Counted from the first letter of the stretch, positions 18,008 to 27,369 are shown. The stretch: DNA of 64,000 bases from Pseudomonas synxantha BG33R (GCF_000263715.2 NZ_CM001514.1:3971674-4035673); one strand, 5' to 3'. Notes: a model not told the origin generated them from the sequence alone. Program-made: numbers and translations.

Positions 18008-18250
18008 TAAAGATAAGCTATACGCCTCGTTGATGCCCTGCATATCGATCATTTCCACATCCCGGACAACCCCCTGTTCGGCGCAGAACCCAGCATCTCC
18101 CGGGCTTTCTGGATACGGCCGATCAGCGAACCGCAACAGGTGCGGGCAATGCCATTGACGCTGAACCGTTCAACCAAGCACGCCCATACAATCGGCGTCA
18201 CCGCCCGCCCCCTAAGCTTTTGACTTTCTTGAAAGCGCTGGAGAGTAGGC

Positions 18251-19147
18251 ATGTACAGAAAAGTGAGGGCGGTAACCCTGGCCGTGACATTGCTGGCCGG
18301 GGCCATGGCGGGCAGCGCATGGGCGGCCACGCCGGTAGTGGCTGTGGCGCCGCAATACGACACCAGCCATGTGTATGTAGCACCCGCTGATGTAGAGGGT
18401 TTTGCCCAGAGTTTCCTGGCCACGTTCGGGGGCAAGAGCACGCCCCAGGTGGTGGTCAATGTGCTGCCGGTGCCGAGCAGCACCACTTCGCAACTGTTGC
18501 AGACCCCGGCCGGCACGGTGTCACTGTTCGGCTTCACCACGCCCATCCCCCATCCTTTCGGCCAGGAGCGCAATGGTTATCTGGTCAAGGACATGGACGT
18601 GGCCCTGAAGGCAGCTCGGGACAACGGCGCTGCGGTCATCGTCAGCGATTTTCCCGATCCCATCGGCCGCGATGCGGTGGTGCAGTGGCCGGGCGGCGTG
18701 AACATGCAGCTGTATTGGCATACCAAGACCCCCGATTACGCCGCCTTCCAGACGGTGCCGGAAAACCGCGTGTACCTCAGCGCCGATCGCGCCGATCGCT
18801 TTATCAAGGCGTTCCTTGGCTTCTCCCACGGCAAAGTGGTCGCCGATGACAAGCACGCACCTGCTGTGGAGGTGGGCCAGGCTGGCGGCACTTACCGACG
18901 CGTCGAAATCACGTCGCCCTTTGGGCGTATGGCGGTACTGGTGACCAACGGCCAACTGCCCTACCCCTTTGGCCATGAAACCACCGGCTATGAGGTAGCC
19001 GACCTGACGGCCACCCTGGCCAAAGCCACGGGCTCGGGCGCTACCGTACTGGTGCCGAGCTTCGCCAGCAAAGGCCGTCGCAGCGCATTGGTGCAATTCC
19101 CGGGCGGTTACGTCGCGGAAATTCACCAACTCATCGCGGCAAAATGA
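18251..19147 (+). CDS. Secreted glyoxalase/VOC-fold protein
   Basis: A 298-residue exported protein. A signal peptide (residues 1-25, ending AGSAWAA) is followed by two related halves, each with a VOC-like pattern: FGFTTPIPHPFGQERNGYLVKDMDVALKAARDNGAAVIV in the first and PYPFGHETTGYEVADLTATLAKATGSGATVLV in the second. This internal repeat is typical of paired VOC modules. The substrate is unknown. The stop overlaps the next gene by ATGA, so the periplasmic protein and the outer-membrane barrel are co-translated. Confidence 0.8.
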   Translation: MYRKVRAVTLAVTLLAGAMAGSAWAATPVVAVAPQYDTSHVYVAPADVEGFAQSFLATFGGKSTPQVVVNVLPVPSSTTSQLLQTPAGTVSLFGFTTPIPHPFGQERNGYLVKDMDVALKAARDNGAAVIVSDFPDPIGRDAVVQWPGGVNMQLYWHTKTPDYAAFQTVPENRVYLSADRADRFIKAFLGFSHGKVVADDKHAPAVEVGQAGGTYRRVEITSPFGRMAVLVTNGQLPYPFGHETTGYEVADLTATLAKATGSGATVLVPSFASKGRRSALVQFPGGYVAEIHQLIAAK

Positions 19148-20535
19148 TCCGTCGTACAGGCTGGGGCCTGGCCGTGCTGTGGCCGCTGGTGGTGGGCAGC
19201 GTACATGCCGACAATCAACCGACCCGCCCGGCCATCAAGGCCAATCGCTGGCAGGAAGACTGGTCTGTGTTCAAGGATCCGGCACTGCGCACGCAACCGT
19301 TGGACAACCTCAAGTACATCCCGCTGTCCGCCGCCAACCCGTTCACCTACCTGTCCCTGGGTGCGACGTTGCGCGAACGCTTCGAGATGAACGACGCCAG
19401 CGGCTTCGGCGTGCGCGATGTAGCGCGTGATCGCTACCTGATCCAGCGTTTTCAGGTGCACGCCGACTTGCACCTCAACGAACACTGGCGGCTGTTCACC
19501 CAGTTGGAAGATGTACGGGCCTATGACAAAACCACCATCGGCGGCGCCGACCAGAACCGCGTCGACCTGCGCCTGGCCTTTGCCGAATACGTGAAGACCT
19601 TTAGCGCCGGCACCTTTAAGGCTCGGGCGGGTCGCCAGGACTTTGCCTTCGATTTGCAGCGCTTTATTTCGTCGCGCGATGGCCCGAATGTGCGCCAGTC
19701 CTTCGACGCGCTGTGGGCCGACTGGGAAACGCCCCAGTGGCGTGTTATCGGGATCGCCAGCCAACCGGTGCAATACCAGGATGGCCGGCACTTTGACGAC
19801 AAATCCAATCGTGACGCGCGCTTCCACATGCTGCGGGTCGAGCGGCTGGTGGGCGGCAGCAATGAGTTGTCGGCCTATTACGGCGTCTACGAGCGCCGTG
19901 CCGCCCATTACCTGGATGCCGACGGCAACGAGACCCGCCAGTTGCTCGACGTACGCCTGGGCGGCGCGGCCCGGGGCTTCGACTGGGATATCGAAGCCAT
20001 GCTGCAAAAGGGGTCGGTGGGCAGCCAGGCGATCCGCGCCTGGGCCGGCGGCAGCCGTACCGGCTACACCTTCGACACGCTGGCCTGGACACCGCGCCTC
20101 GGCCTGCAAGTGGATGTCGCCTCCGGTGACCGCAAGCGCGGTGATGGCCGCGTCGGCACCTTCAACCCACTGTTCCCCAACGGCTACTACTTTTCCCTGG
20201 CCGGTTATACGGGCTACAGCAATCTGATCCACGTCAAGCCATCAATCACCGTCAAACCCATCGCCAAGCTGAGCGTGCAAACCGCTGTCGGCCTGTTGTG
20301 GCGGCAGACCACCGCGGACGCGGTTTATACCCAACCCAACCTCGCCGTCGCCGGAACGGCTGGCCAGGGTCAACGCTGGACCGGCGCCTATGGCCAAGTG
20401 CGCACCGACTACGCGTTTACCTCCAACCTCAGCGGTGCAATCGAGGCCGTGCACTACGCGGCTGGCCAGACCCTGCGTGATGCCGGTGGGCACGACAGCA
20501 ACTACCTGGGCATGGAACTCAAGTTCAGTTGGTAA
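19144..20535 (+). CDS. Alginate-export-family outer membrane protein
   Basis: A 463-residue beta-barrel protein with a signal peptide ending VHADN. The pattern fits the alginate export (AlgE-like) domain: LGATLRERFEMND, then alternating amphipathic strands (HLNEHWRLFTQLEDVRAYD, FKARAGRQDF), and a C-terminal aromatic residue (KFSW). These porin-like proteins pass small or anionic substrates. No alginate genes are nearby. Pairing with a secreted VOC protein suggests uptake or release of a compound modified in the periplasm; that is inference. Confidence 0.85.
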   Translation: MIRRTGWGLAVLWPLVVGSVHADNQPTRPAIKANRWQEDWSVFKDPALRTQPLDNLKYIPLSAANPFTYLSLGATLRERFEMNDASGFGVRDVARDRYLIQRFQVHADLHLNEHWRLFTQLEDVRAYDKTTIGGADQNRVDLRLAFAEYVKTFSAGTFKARAGRQDFAFDLQRFISSRDGPNVRQSFDALWADWETPQWRVIGIASQPVQYQDGRHFDDKSNRDARFHMLRVERLVGGSNELSAYYGVYERRAAHYLDADGNETRQLLDVRLGGAARGFDWDIEAMLQKGSVGSQAIRAWAGGSRTGYTFDTLAWTPRLGLQVDVASGDRKRGDGRVGTFNPLFPNGYYFSLAGYTGYSNLIHVKPSITVKPIAKLSVQTAVGLLWRQTTADAVYTQPNLAVAGTAGQGQRWTGAYGQVRTDYAFTSNLSGAIEAVHYAAGQTLRDAGGHDSNYLGMELKFSW

Positions 20536-20632
20536 CCTCAGGCGAGCACACCCATACAAGCCTGGGCTCAGGTTAACGGCAATAGTGATACGGTTTTTTC
20601 AGCGCTTTTTTAACTCAAGCAAGGAGATTCAG

Positions 20633-21451
20633 ATGAGCACCTTCGTTGCCAAAGACGGTACCCAGATCTACTTCAAGGACTGGGGCAGCGGCAAGCCCGT
20701 GCTGTTCAGCCACGGCTGGCCGCTGGATGCCGACATGTGGGAATACCAGATGGAGTACCTGAGCAGCCGCGGCTTTCGCACTATCGCGTTCGACCGCCGT
20801 GGCTTTGGCCGCTCGGACCAACCCTGGACCGGTAACGACTACGACACCTTCGCTGACGATATCGCACAGTTGATCGAACACCTGGACCTGAAGGACGTGA
20901 CCCTGGTGGGCTTTTCCATGGGTGGCGGTGATGTGGCGCGCTACATCGCCCGCCATGGCAGCGCTCGTGTCGCCGGCCTGGTGTTGCTGGGTGCCGTGAC
21001 GCCGATCTTCGGCCAGCAACCGGACTATCCCCAAGGCGTCCCCACCGAGGTGTTCGATGGCATCAAGGCCGGCCTGTTGAAGGATCGCGCCCAATTCATC
21101 AGCGATTTCAATACGCCGTTCTTCGGTATCAACAAGGGCCAGCAAGTCTCGGAGGGTGTGCTCAGCCAGACCCTGCAGATCGCCATGCTTGCCTCGCTCA
21201 AGTCGACTGTGGATTGCGTCAGCGCCTTCTCCGAAACCGACTTCCGCCCGGACATGGCCAAAATCGACGTGCCGACCCTGGTGATCCATGGCGACGGCGA
21301 CCAGATCGTGCCGTTCGAAACCACCGGCAAGGTGGCTGCCGAAATGATCAACGGCGCGCAACTGAAGGTCTACAAGGATGCACCCCACGGGTTTGCCGCG
21401 ACCCACACCCAGCAGCTCAATGAAGACCTGTTGGCGTTCCTCAGCCGCTGA
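20633..21451 (+). CDS. Arylesterase / non-heme perhydrolase (PFE-like)
   Basis: An alpha/beta hydrolase of 272 residues, very close in sequence to the P. fluorescens arylesterase PFE (EstF1), which hydrolyses aryl esters and makes peracids from acetate and peroxide. The triad is S95 (GFSMGG), D223 (HGDGDQ) and H252 (PHGF). ATG at 20633 follows AAGGAG by seven bases. The gene stands alone, with its own terminator. Confidence 0.93.
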   Translation: MSTFVAKDGTQIYFKDWGSGKPVLFSHGWPLDADMWEYQMEYLSSRGFRTIAFDRRGFGRSDQPWTGNDYDTFADDIAQLIEHLDLKDVTLVGFSMGGGDVARYIARHGSARVAGLVLLGAVTPIFGQQPDYPQGVPTEVFDGIKAGLLKDRAQFISDFNTPFFGINKGQQVSEGVLSQTLQIAMLASLKSTVDCVSAFSETDFRPDMAKIDVPTLVIHGDGDQIVPFETTGKVAAEMINGAQLKVYKDAPHGFAATHTQQLNEDLLAFLSR

Positions 21452-21479
21452 ACCGCTTGCAACCTCCTCTCCTTGTTTG

Positions 21480-21503
21480 GCCGGGTTCGCCCGGCTTTTT
21501 TTT
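21480..21503 (+). terminator. Intrinsic terminator of the arylesterase gene
   Basis: GCCGGG-TTCG-CCCGGC (21480-21495) followed by eight T. The stem is perfect and the UUCG loop is extra stable. It starts 28 bases after the esterase stop. Confidence 0.93.
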
Positions 21504-21674
21504 GCTCAGGCGAAACGCGTCCGAAACCGCGCCAACGTACTTGCAGGCTTGTGCTGAAATCCCGCGGTTGTCGCCAGCGGTTGCATTGCCGAAAGAACCC
21601 GGCATGATCTTGCTGAACTGCCGACCCCGCGCTACGGTCCCAACCCATACGCTCATCGCTACAGGAACTTTTCC

Positions 21675-22673
21675 ATGACGCTCCCCCAAGAAATGACCCT
21701 GATCGAAATCACCACGCCTGGCGGCCCCGAGGTCTTGCAGCCGCGTCGCGCCGACGTGCCAGTGGCCGGGCCAGGTGAAATTCTGATTCGCGTGCACGCC
21801 GCCGGGGTCAACCGCCCAGACGCGCTGCAACGCGCCGGCAAATACCCGATGAAACCCGGCATGAGCCCGATTCCCGGGCTGGAAGTGGCCGGTGAAGTGG
21901 TGGCGCTGGGCACTGGCGTGACTGAATACAGCCTGGGCGACAAGGTGTGTGCCCTGACCAATGGCGGTGGCTATGCGCAGTTTTGTGCGGTGCCGGCCAG
22001 CCAGGCGCTGCCGGTCCCGGCGGGCATGGACTGGATTCAGGCCGCCGCCGTGCCGGAAACCTTCTTCACGGTCTGGGCCAACCTGTTCGGCCTCGGCGGT
22101 GCCCATAAAGGCCAGCGCGCCTTGATCCACGGCGGCACCAGCGGCATCGGCACCACCGCATTGATGCTCTGCCAGGAGTTCGGTATCCAGGCATTCGCCA
22201 CCGCCGGCAGCGCAGACAAATGTGCCGCGATTGCCAAGCTGGGCGCCGAACCGATCAACTACCGCGAACAGGAGTTTGCCGAAGTCATTGCCCAACAGAC
22301 CGATGGCAAAGGCGTCGATGTGATTCTCGACATCATGGGTGCCTCGTACCTGAACAACAACCTCAAGGCCCTGGGCATGGACGGTCACCTGGTGATGCTC
22401 GGCTTCCTCGGTGGCGGCAAGGCTCATGACGTCGACCTGCTGACCATCCTCGCCAAACGCGCGGTGATCACCGGCTCCCTGCTGCGCGCCCGCACCCGCG
22501 AAGAAAAGGCCGCGATTGCCGAACAGCTACGCGACTACGTGTGGCCGGTGCTCAGCGCCGGGCGCTGCCTGCCGATCATCGACAAGGTCTACGCATACAC
22601 CGACGCCGCCCAGGCCCATGCGCGCATGGAAGGTGGGGATCACATTGGCAAGATTGTGTTGCGGGTGGAGTGA
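21675..22673 (+). CDS. NAD(P)H quinone oxidoreductase, PIG3 family
   Basis: A 332-residue medium-chain dehydrogenase of the zeta-crystallin/PIG3 type, which reduces quinones with NADPH and carries no zinc. The N-terminal GroES-like domain has GVNRPDALQRAGKYP and GLEVAGEVVALG. The cofactor domain has LIHGGTSGIGTTALML. Zinc-binding cysteines of alcohol dehydrogenases are missing, as expected. ATG at 21675 has AGGAA upstream; an internal ATG at 21693 is a possible later start. Confidence 0.88.
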   Translation: MTLPQEMTLIEITTPGGPEVLQPRRADVPVAGPGEILIRVHAAGVNRPDALQRAGKYPMKPGMSPIPGLEVAGEVVALGTGVTEYSLGDKVCALTNGGGYAQFCAVPASQALPVPAGMDWIQAAAVPETFFTVWANLFGLGGAHKGQRALIHGGTSGIGTTALMLCQEFGIQAFATAGSADKCAAIAKLGAEPINYREQEFAEVIAQQTDGKGVDVILDIMGASYLNNNLKALGMDGHLVMLGFLGGGKAHDVDLLTILAKRAVITGSLLRARTREEKAAIAEQLRDYVWPVLSAGRCLPIIDKVYAYTDAAQAHARMEGGDHIGKIVLRVE

Positions 22674-22744
22674 GGCGCTTTCCTCAATCCTTGGCGACCG
22701 GCCAAGTTTGACGGTACTCGGCACAAATGTGGGAGGGGCGTGTG

Positions 22745-23875
22745 TCACTCCGGTTCGGCATACACCGGATAATCCACATACCCCGCCTGAGTCCCCCCAT
22801 ACAAGCCCTCTGCCTTCAACGCATTCAATGGCCAGCCATTGAAAATCCGCTGGGGCAGGTCTGGGTTGGCAATGAACGGCCGTCCGAAGGCGATCAGGTC
22901 CGCCAGCCCAGCCTCGACCAACCGTGCACCGCGCTCGGCGGTGTAGCGGCCGGCGTAGATGATCCTGCCGCTGAAGGTGCGGCGCACGGCCTGGCGGAAT
23001 GTTTCAGGCAGGTCCGGCGCGTTATCCCAGTCGGCTTCGGCGATGGAAACATAGGCGATGCCCGACGCTTCCAGCACTTTGATCGCTTCGATATAGGTAC
23101 GGTGCGGGTCTTCTTCCACCAGGCCAATGTAGACCCGATCCTGATCGGTGCCACTGAACAGCGGCGAAAAGCGCACGCCCAGGCGCTGCGGCCCCACCAC
23201 CTTGCACACCGCCTCGACAATCTCGCGCAGCAAGCGCAGGCGATTGTCCAGCGAACCGCCGTACTCATCCTCACGGATGTTGGAGTGGGCCGAGATGAAC
23301 TGGTTGACCAAATAGCCGTTGGCCGCATGGATTTCCACACCATCGAACCCGGCGTCCAGGGCATTGCGAGCAGCCTGGGCGTAGTGTCCGACCAACTCGT
23401 CGATTTCCAGCGGGCTCAACGCACGAGGCACGGGTGGCTGCACCAGCTCACCCACACCCGGACCGGTTTCAATAAAGGCTTTGGCTTGCAGCGCCGGCAG
23501 TGCAGACGGCCCCACCGGTGCAGCGCCGCCAGGTTGCAAGGCGTTATGGGACACCCGCCCCACGTGCCATAGCTGGGCAAAGATCACCCCACCCTCGGCA
23601 TGTACCGCTGCGGTCACCTTGCGCCAACCCTCGATCTGCGCCGGTGTATGGATGCCCGGCGTCCATGCGTAGCCCTGGCCGCGCGGCTCGATCTGCGTAC
23701 CCTCGCTGACCATGAAGCCGGCACTGGCACGCTGGCGGTAATATTCGGCCATCAGGTCGGTGGCGATATTGCCCGGCTGGGCGCTGCGCTGGCGTGTCAG
23801 CGGCGGCAGCACAACGCGATTGTTCAAGCGATGATGCCCCAGCTTTATCGGGGTGTTCAAAATGCAGTCAGGCAT
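22745..23875 (-). CDS. Alkene reductase, old yellow enzyme family
   Basis: A 376-residue FMN enzyme of the OYE/NemA/xenobiotic reductase family that reduces activated C=C bonds and nitro groups. The FMN-site start (LNNRVVLPPLTRQRS), the substrate His/Asn pair (EIHAANGYLVNQF) and the C-terminal RPFIANPDLP are present. It lies third in the chain TetR regulator, DJ-1 protein, reductase. That set mirrors the E. coli nemRA response to electrophiles. A half REP (GTGGGAGGGGC) lies at its 3' end. Confidence 0.92.
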   Translation of the reverse strand: MPDCILNTPIKLGHHRLNNRVVLPPLTRQRSAQPGNIATDLMAEYYRQRASAGFMVSEGTQIEPRGQGYAWTPGIHTPAQIEGWRKVTAAVHAEGGVIFAQLWHVGRVSHNALQPGGAAPVGPSALPALQAKAFIETGPGVGELVQPPVPRALSPLEIDELVGHYAQAARNALDAGFDGVEIHAANGYLVNQFISAHSNIREDEYGGSLDNRLRLLREIVEAVCKVVGPQRLGVRFSPLFSGTDQDRVYIGLVEEDPHRTYIEAIKVLEASGIAYVSIAEADWDNAPDLPETFRQAVRRTFSGRIIYAGRYTAERGARLVEAGLADLIAFGRPFIANPDLPQRIFNGWPLNALKAEGLYGGTQAGYVDYPVYAEPE

Positions 23876-23953
23876 GGGGATATTCCAGATTCAGGACGAA
23901 CGAAAACCCTGGCGACTCCTGGGAGTCGCCAGTGCGTACCTCGGTTTATTAAC

Positions 23954-24631
23954 TTAAGCGCTGAGTGCCAGCAGTTCCACGGCCACTTCACTGGAGCTGC
24001 CCGGGTTCTGCCCAGTGACCAGCAAGCCATCGACAATCACAAAGGATTGCCAATCGGCACCCTTCTCATACTTGCCGCCCAGTTTTTTGAATTCATCTTC
24101 AATCAGGAACGGCACAACATCGGTCAATTGCACCGCGGCTTCCTCCGAGTTGGAGAACCCGGTCACACGGCGGCCCTTGATCAACGGCTCACCGTTGACT
24201 GCCTTGACGTGGCGCAAGGCACCCGGTGCATGGCAGACAAATCCGATGGGTTTGCCGGCCCGTTCGAACGCCTCGATCAGCGCGATGGACACCGGCGACT
24301 CCGCCAGGTCCCACAGCGGGCCGTGGCCGCCAGGGTAGAACAGGGTGTCGAAGTCGGCGGCGTTGACCGTTTCCAGCTTCACCGTGGTAGCCAGGGCCTG
24401 CTGCGCAGCCGGGTCTGCGGCGAAGCGCGCTGTCTGCTCGGTTTGCGCATCCGGCTCATCGCTCTTCGGGTCCAACGGCGGCTGGCCGCCAGCTGGGGAA
24501 GCCAGCACCACAACGGCGCCAGCGTCCTTGAACACGTAATAAGGGGCGGCAAACTCTTCGAGCCAGAAGCCGGTCTTGCGCCCGGTATCGCCAAGCTGGT
24601 CGTGAGAGGTCAGTACCATTAATACTTTCAT
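23954..24631 (-). CDS. DJ-1/PfpI family protein (Hsp31-like)
   Basis: A 225-residue class I glutamine amidotransferase-like protein. The nucleophile elbow is FVCHAPG (Cys near residue 134), with an upstream acidic residue in TLFYPGGHGPLWDL. Members act as glyoxalase III or deglycase-like enzymes on methylglyoxal. Its start overlaps the TetR stop by four bases. Together with the OYE gene it fits an electrophile-defence unit. RBS GGAAA. Confidence 0.88.
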   Translation of the reverse strand: MKVLMVLTSHDQLGDTGRKTGFWLEEFAAPYYVFKDAGAVVVLASPAGGQPPLDPKSDEPDAQTEQTARFAADPAAQQALATTVKLETVNAADFDTLFYPGGHGPLWDLAESPVSIALIEAFERAGKPIGFVCHAPGALRHVKAVNGEPLIKGRRVTGFSNSEEAAVQLTDVVPFLIEDEFKKLGGKYEKGADWQSFVIVDGLLVTGQNPGSSSEVAVELLALSA

Positions 24632-25257
24632 TTTCCAGTGCCTCGATCGATGTGAGTAGCAGGGTTTTCAGGGCCGCCCAACAACTGTTGGGTCAGCAGC
24701 AGCGCCTCGCAGAACGGCGCAGTGGTACGGGTGATCTTGCCCATGACGCTGGTTCCCAGCCACAGCGCATACAAGCGCTTGGCAAGGCTGTGCGGGGCGT
24801 GCTCGAACCTGAGCGAGCCGTCTTCGACCCCGCGCTCCAGGGCCAGCGCGAGTAACTCGATGGTGCGCCAAGTACCGCGCTGCAACGCCAATCGCATGGG
24901 TTCTGACAGGTCGGAGACTTCAGCCCCCAACTTGACGGCCAGGCACTTGCCGGTATCGGTGCAGCCAGTGTGGTTGTCGATCCAGCCTTGCCAATAGCGC
25001 ATCAACTTGGCGTGATGGGTTAAACCCGGCTGATCCAACAGCTGCTGCATGCCTTCGACGTACTGGTCGAAATAGGTATCGAGCAACACCACGCCAAACG
25101 CATCCTTGGAGTTGAAGTAGTGATAGAACGAGCCCTTGGGCACTTGTGCGGCGTGCAGGATTTCGTTCAAGCCCACCGCGGAAAATCCCTTGGCACCGAC
25201 GATGGATTGCGCACGTTCAAGAATCGCTTGCCGTGCACTGCTGCTTGCGTTGCTCAT
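24628..25257 (-). CDS. TetR family regulator (NemR/AcuR-like)
   Basis: A 209-residue repressor. The TetR DNA-binding domain is at residues 8-55 (ILERAQSIVGAKGFSAVGLNEILHAAQVPKGSFYHYFNSKDAF). The ligand domain contains GKCLAVKLGAEVSDLSE, where the Cys sits at the place used for sensing in the NemR/AcuR branch. The start follows GGAGG. It heads the operon with the DJ-1 and OYE genes and has a palindrome just upstream, so autoregulation is likely. Confidence 0.9.
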   Translation of the reverse strand: MSNASSSARQAILERAQSIVGAKGFSAVGLNEILHAAQVPKGSFYHYFNSKDAFGVVLLDTYFDQYVEGMQQLLDQPGLTHHAKLMRYWQGWIDNHTGCTDTGKCLAVKLGAEVSDLSEPMRLALQRGTWRTIELLALALERGVEDGSLRFEHAPHSLAKRLYALWLGTSVMGKITRTTAPFCEALLLTQQLLGGPENPATHIDRGTGK

Positions 25258-25274
25258 GCTTGCCTCCGTGCGAT

Positions 25275-25289
25275 TAGACCAGTCGTCTA
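25275..25289. promoter_or_regulatory. Putative TetR operator
   Basis: TAGAC-cagtc-GTCTA, a 15-bp palindrome 18 bases upstream of the regulator ATG. Its symmetry and place are those of an autoregulatory TetR-family site. Confidence 0.65.
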
Positions 25290-25430
25290 GTTCGTTGGGG
25301 CCATGTTAGGCAGCGAGGCAACCACTCACAATGTCATATCCGCAAGGATTCCGGACATGCGCCAAAGTCGGTTGCCGTTTGCCTGGTACACGCCGACAAT
25401 CCCCTCTCCCCTGCCCCTTGGAGAGATGCA

Positions 25431-26369
25431 ATGCACAGCGTTGCGCTGATGGTTTACCCGAATTTCCAGTCGTTGAGCCTTAGCCTGGGCTCGGTGTTCG
25501 AGTGCGCCAACCTGCTGCGCGGTGAGCCGGCCTATGAGTTTCACCTGATATCGGAAAGCGGCGGCGCGGTGATGACCTCCCAGGGCTTTTCAGTCAATAC
25601 CAGCGCCATCCGCCCCGAGGGTTATGACACTCTGATCGTCAGCGGCTATCTGGAGTTTCGCCTGCCGGAGGCCAACCTGCTGGAACTGGTCAAGGCAGCG
25701 TCGGCACAATCGCGACGCGTGGCCTCGTTGTGCATGGGCATTTTCGTGCTGGCCGAGGCAGGGTTGCTGGCAGGCAAGCGCACCACCACCCACTGGATCC
25801 ACGCGCCGGCGTTCCGCAAACGCTACCCGGATATCCGCCTGGAAGACGACAAGCTGTTCGTGGTGGACGGCCAGGTGTGGACCGGCGCCGGCATGAGCGC
25901 CGGGGTCGACCTGGCACTGGCGATGGTGGAGAACGACCTGGGCAGCGACCTCGCCCGGCGCATCGCACGCAAGCTGGTGATCGCCCAGCGCCGCGGCAGT
26001 GAGCAGTCGCAGTTATCGGCCTTGCTGGAACTGGACCCCAAGTCCGACCGCGTGCAACTGGCCCTGGCCTATGCGCGTGAAAACCTCACCCATGATTTGT
26101 CGGTAGAAGCCCTGGCCGACGTCGCCCGGCTCAGCCCGCGCCAGTTCAGCCGAGTGTTTCGCGAAGAAACCGGGCAAACCCCGGCCAAGGCCATCGAAGC
26201 CCTGCGGGTGGAAGCGGCCCGGGCCATGATGGAAACCAGCCGCCACCCGGTGGAAGTAGTGGCCCGCGAAACCGGGTTTGGTGATCGCGAGCGCATGCGC
26301 CAGGCGTTCCTCAGGGCATTCGGGCAGCCGCCCCAGGCGATGCAGCAGGTGCTGTTCAATCCAGGCTAG
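25431..26369 (+). CDS. GlxA-type AraC regulator with DJ-1 domain
   Basis: A 312-residue regulator with an N-terminal DJ-1/PfpI-like domain (residues 1-185; nucleophile-elbow region RRVASLCMGIFVLAEAG) and a C-terminal AraC double helix-turn-helix (residues 215-308; LSVEALADVARLSPRQFSRVFREETGQTP). The family senses small metabolites, often amines or aldehydes. It is divergent from the TetR gene. The RBS is GGAGAG. The target is not visible. Confidence 0.88.
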   Translation: MHSVALMVYPNFQSLSLSLGSVFECANLLRGEPAYEFHLISESGGAVMTSQGFSVNTSAIRPEGYDTLIVSGYLEFRLPEANLLELVKAASAQSRRVASLCMGIFVLAEAGLLAGKRTTTHWIHAPAFRKRYPDIRLEDDKLFVVDGQVWTGAGMSAGVDLALAMVENDLGSDLARRIARKLVIAQRRGSEQSQLSALLELDPKSDRVQLALAYARENLTHDLSVEALADVARLSPRQFSRVFREETGQTPAKAIEALRVEAARAMMETSRHPVEVVARETGFGDRERMRQAFLRAFGQPPQAMQQVLFNPG

Positions 26370-26373
26370 GCCC

Positions 26374-26832
26374 GTGTGGGAGGGGCTTGCCCCCGATTAC
26401 CAGAGGTATCTACACAACTTTGCATTCGCCAACAGTAACCACGATGCGAAGCGAGCCGCTCTTGATCTTGATCTTGATCTTGATCTTGATCTGCTTTTGA
26501 TCTGAGGCGCCCCGTCAAACCACGCTGGCCGGAATTCGACAGGGATTTGGGGGGGTAAACCGGCAGGGATGCCGGTTTAGCCGCCCCGCGCCATGGATGG
26601 CGCGTGGCGGCGGCCCCACAAATCCATGGCGGATTACGGGCACACCGAGCCCAGGCGAGGTGCCGAGTGGTGGGGCAAGAGCGTTTTGCTTACTTTTGCG
26701 CTTTTCAAAAGTGAGCCGCTGTAAAAGCGGAACCAATAGCAGCCGTTACCCAAACAACGGATATGTACTCGGTCTGATCCAACATCCTGGTCGGCTGTCA
26801 GGCCGCCATCGGGAGCAAGCCCCCTCCCACAT
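26374..26832. repeat. REP-bracketed long repeat, copy 1
   Basis: A 459-bp element with inverted REP sequences at its ends (GTGTGGGAGGGGCTTGCCCC at left, its inverse at right). Inside are GGTATCTACACAACTTTGC (26405), a tandem of five CTTGAT hexamers (26461-26490), a hairpin TAAACCGGC/GCCGGTTTA (26556-26579), a second hairpin CGCGCCA/TGGCGCG, and the block AACGGATATGTACTCGGTCT near the right end. It fills the whole 26370-26862 gap. Copies 2 and 3 are at 34093 and 45765. No convincing gene lies within. Confidence 0.85.
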
Positions 26833-26862
26833 TTACCGCACCCCCATTCGAATCACGGGGCA

Positions 26863-27369
26863 TCAGTGCAATGACGCCCGGGTAATCAGGTAGCTCACCA
26901 ACTGCGGATCATCCTCCAGTTCCATCATCTGCACCGGACGCGGCAGGTTATCCAGCACGGTGCGCCAGAATGCCTGGGATACCTCGTCCTGATCATAGAA
27001 ACGCACCAGCCAATTGGCCGCGCCGCTGCACAGCACCTGGCTGGCGATGGCACGGCCGATACCCTTGCGGCGATAGCGCTTGAGAATGAACAGGTCGGCC
27101 AGCTCCAACGCGTCGATACCCGGCAGTTCGCTGCCTTCAATCAACAGGAAACCAGCGATATAGCCATCGACCAGCAACAGGTTGGCGCTCCACTGCGGGT
27201 CTTGCCAATAGCGGGCCAAGTGTTCGTCATGGATATAGAAACGGCCATCGGCTTCGACATCTTCCTGTTCCCAATCCGAAGACTCGTAGGCGTAGTACTG
27301 GTACAGATTGCGAATCAGCTCGGCGTCTTCAGGGCCGGTCTGGATCAATTCAACGGTGGTTTCAGGCAT
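26863..27369 (-). CDS. GNAT family acetyltransferase
   Basis: A 168-residue single-domain GNAT protein. The acetyl-CoA loop is KRYRRKGIGRAIASQVL. The N-terminal part (LIRNLYQYYAYESSDWEQ) resembles a branch of GNATs common in pseudomonads. ATG at 27369 is chosen because the family begins near METTVELI; the frame is open upstream to 27501 without a ribosome site. Substrate unknown. Confidence 0.8.
   Translation of the reverse strand: MPETTVELIQTGPEDAELIRNLYQYYAYESSDWEQEDVEADGRFYIHDEHLARYWQDPQWSANLLLVDGYIAGFLLIEGSELPGIDALELADLFILKRYRRKGIGRAIASQVLCSGAANWLVRFYDQDEVSQAFWRTVLDNLPRPVQMMELEDDPQLVSYLITRASLH

Noticed and set aside
18030..18222. Plus-strand open frame upstream of the VOC gene
   Set aside because: No start codon, no ribosome site and no recognisable protein; it stops just before the VOC gene.
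26461..26490. CTTGAT tandem as a CRISPR-like array
   Set aside because: Six-base units with no spacers; a simple tandem repeat.
26515..26736. Minus-strand frames starting MVPLLQR in each long repeat (also 34146-34502 and 45677-46111)
   Set aside because: They share a start but end at different places and gain or lose segments; the stop in copy 1 cuts the frame short. The conservation follows the DNA element, not a protein.
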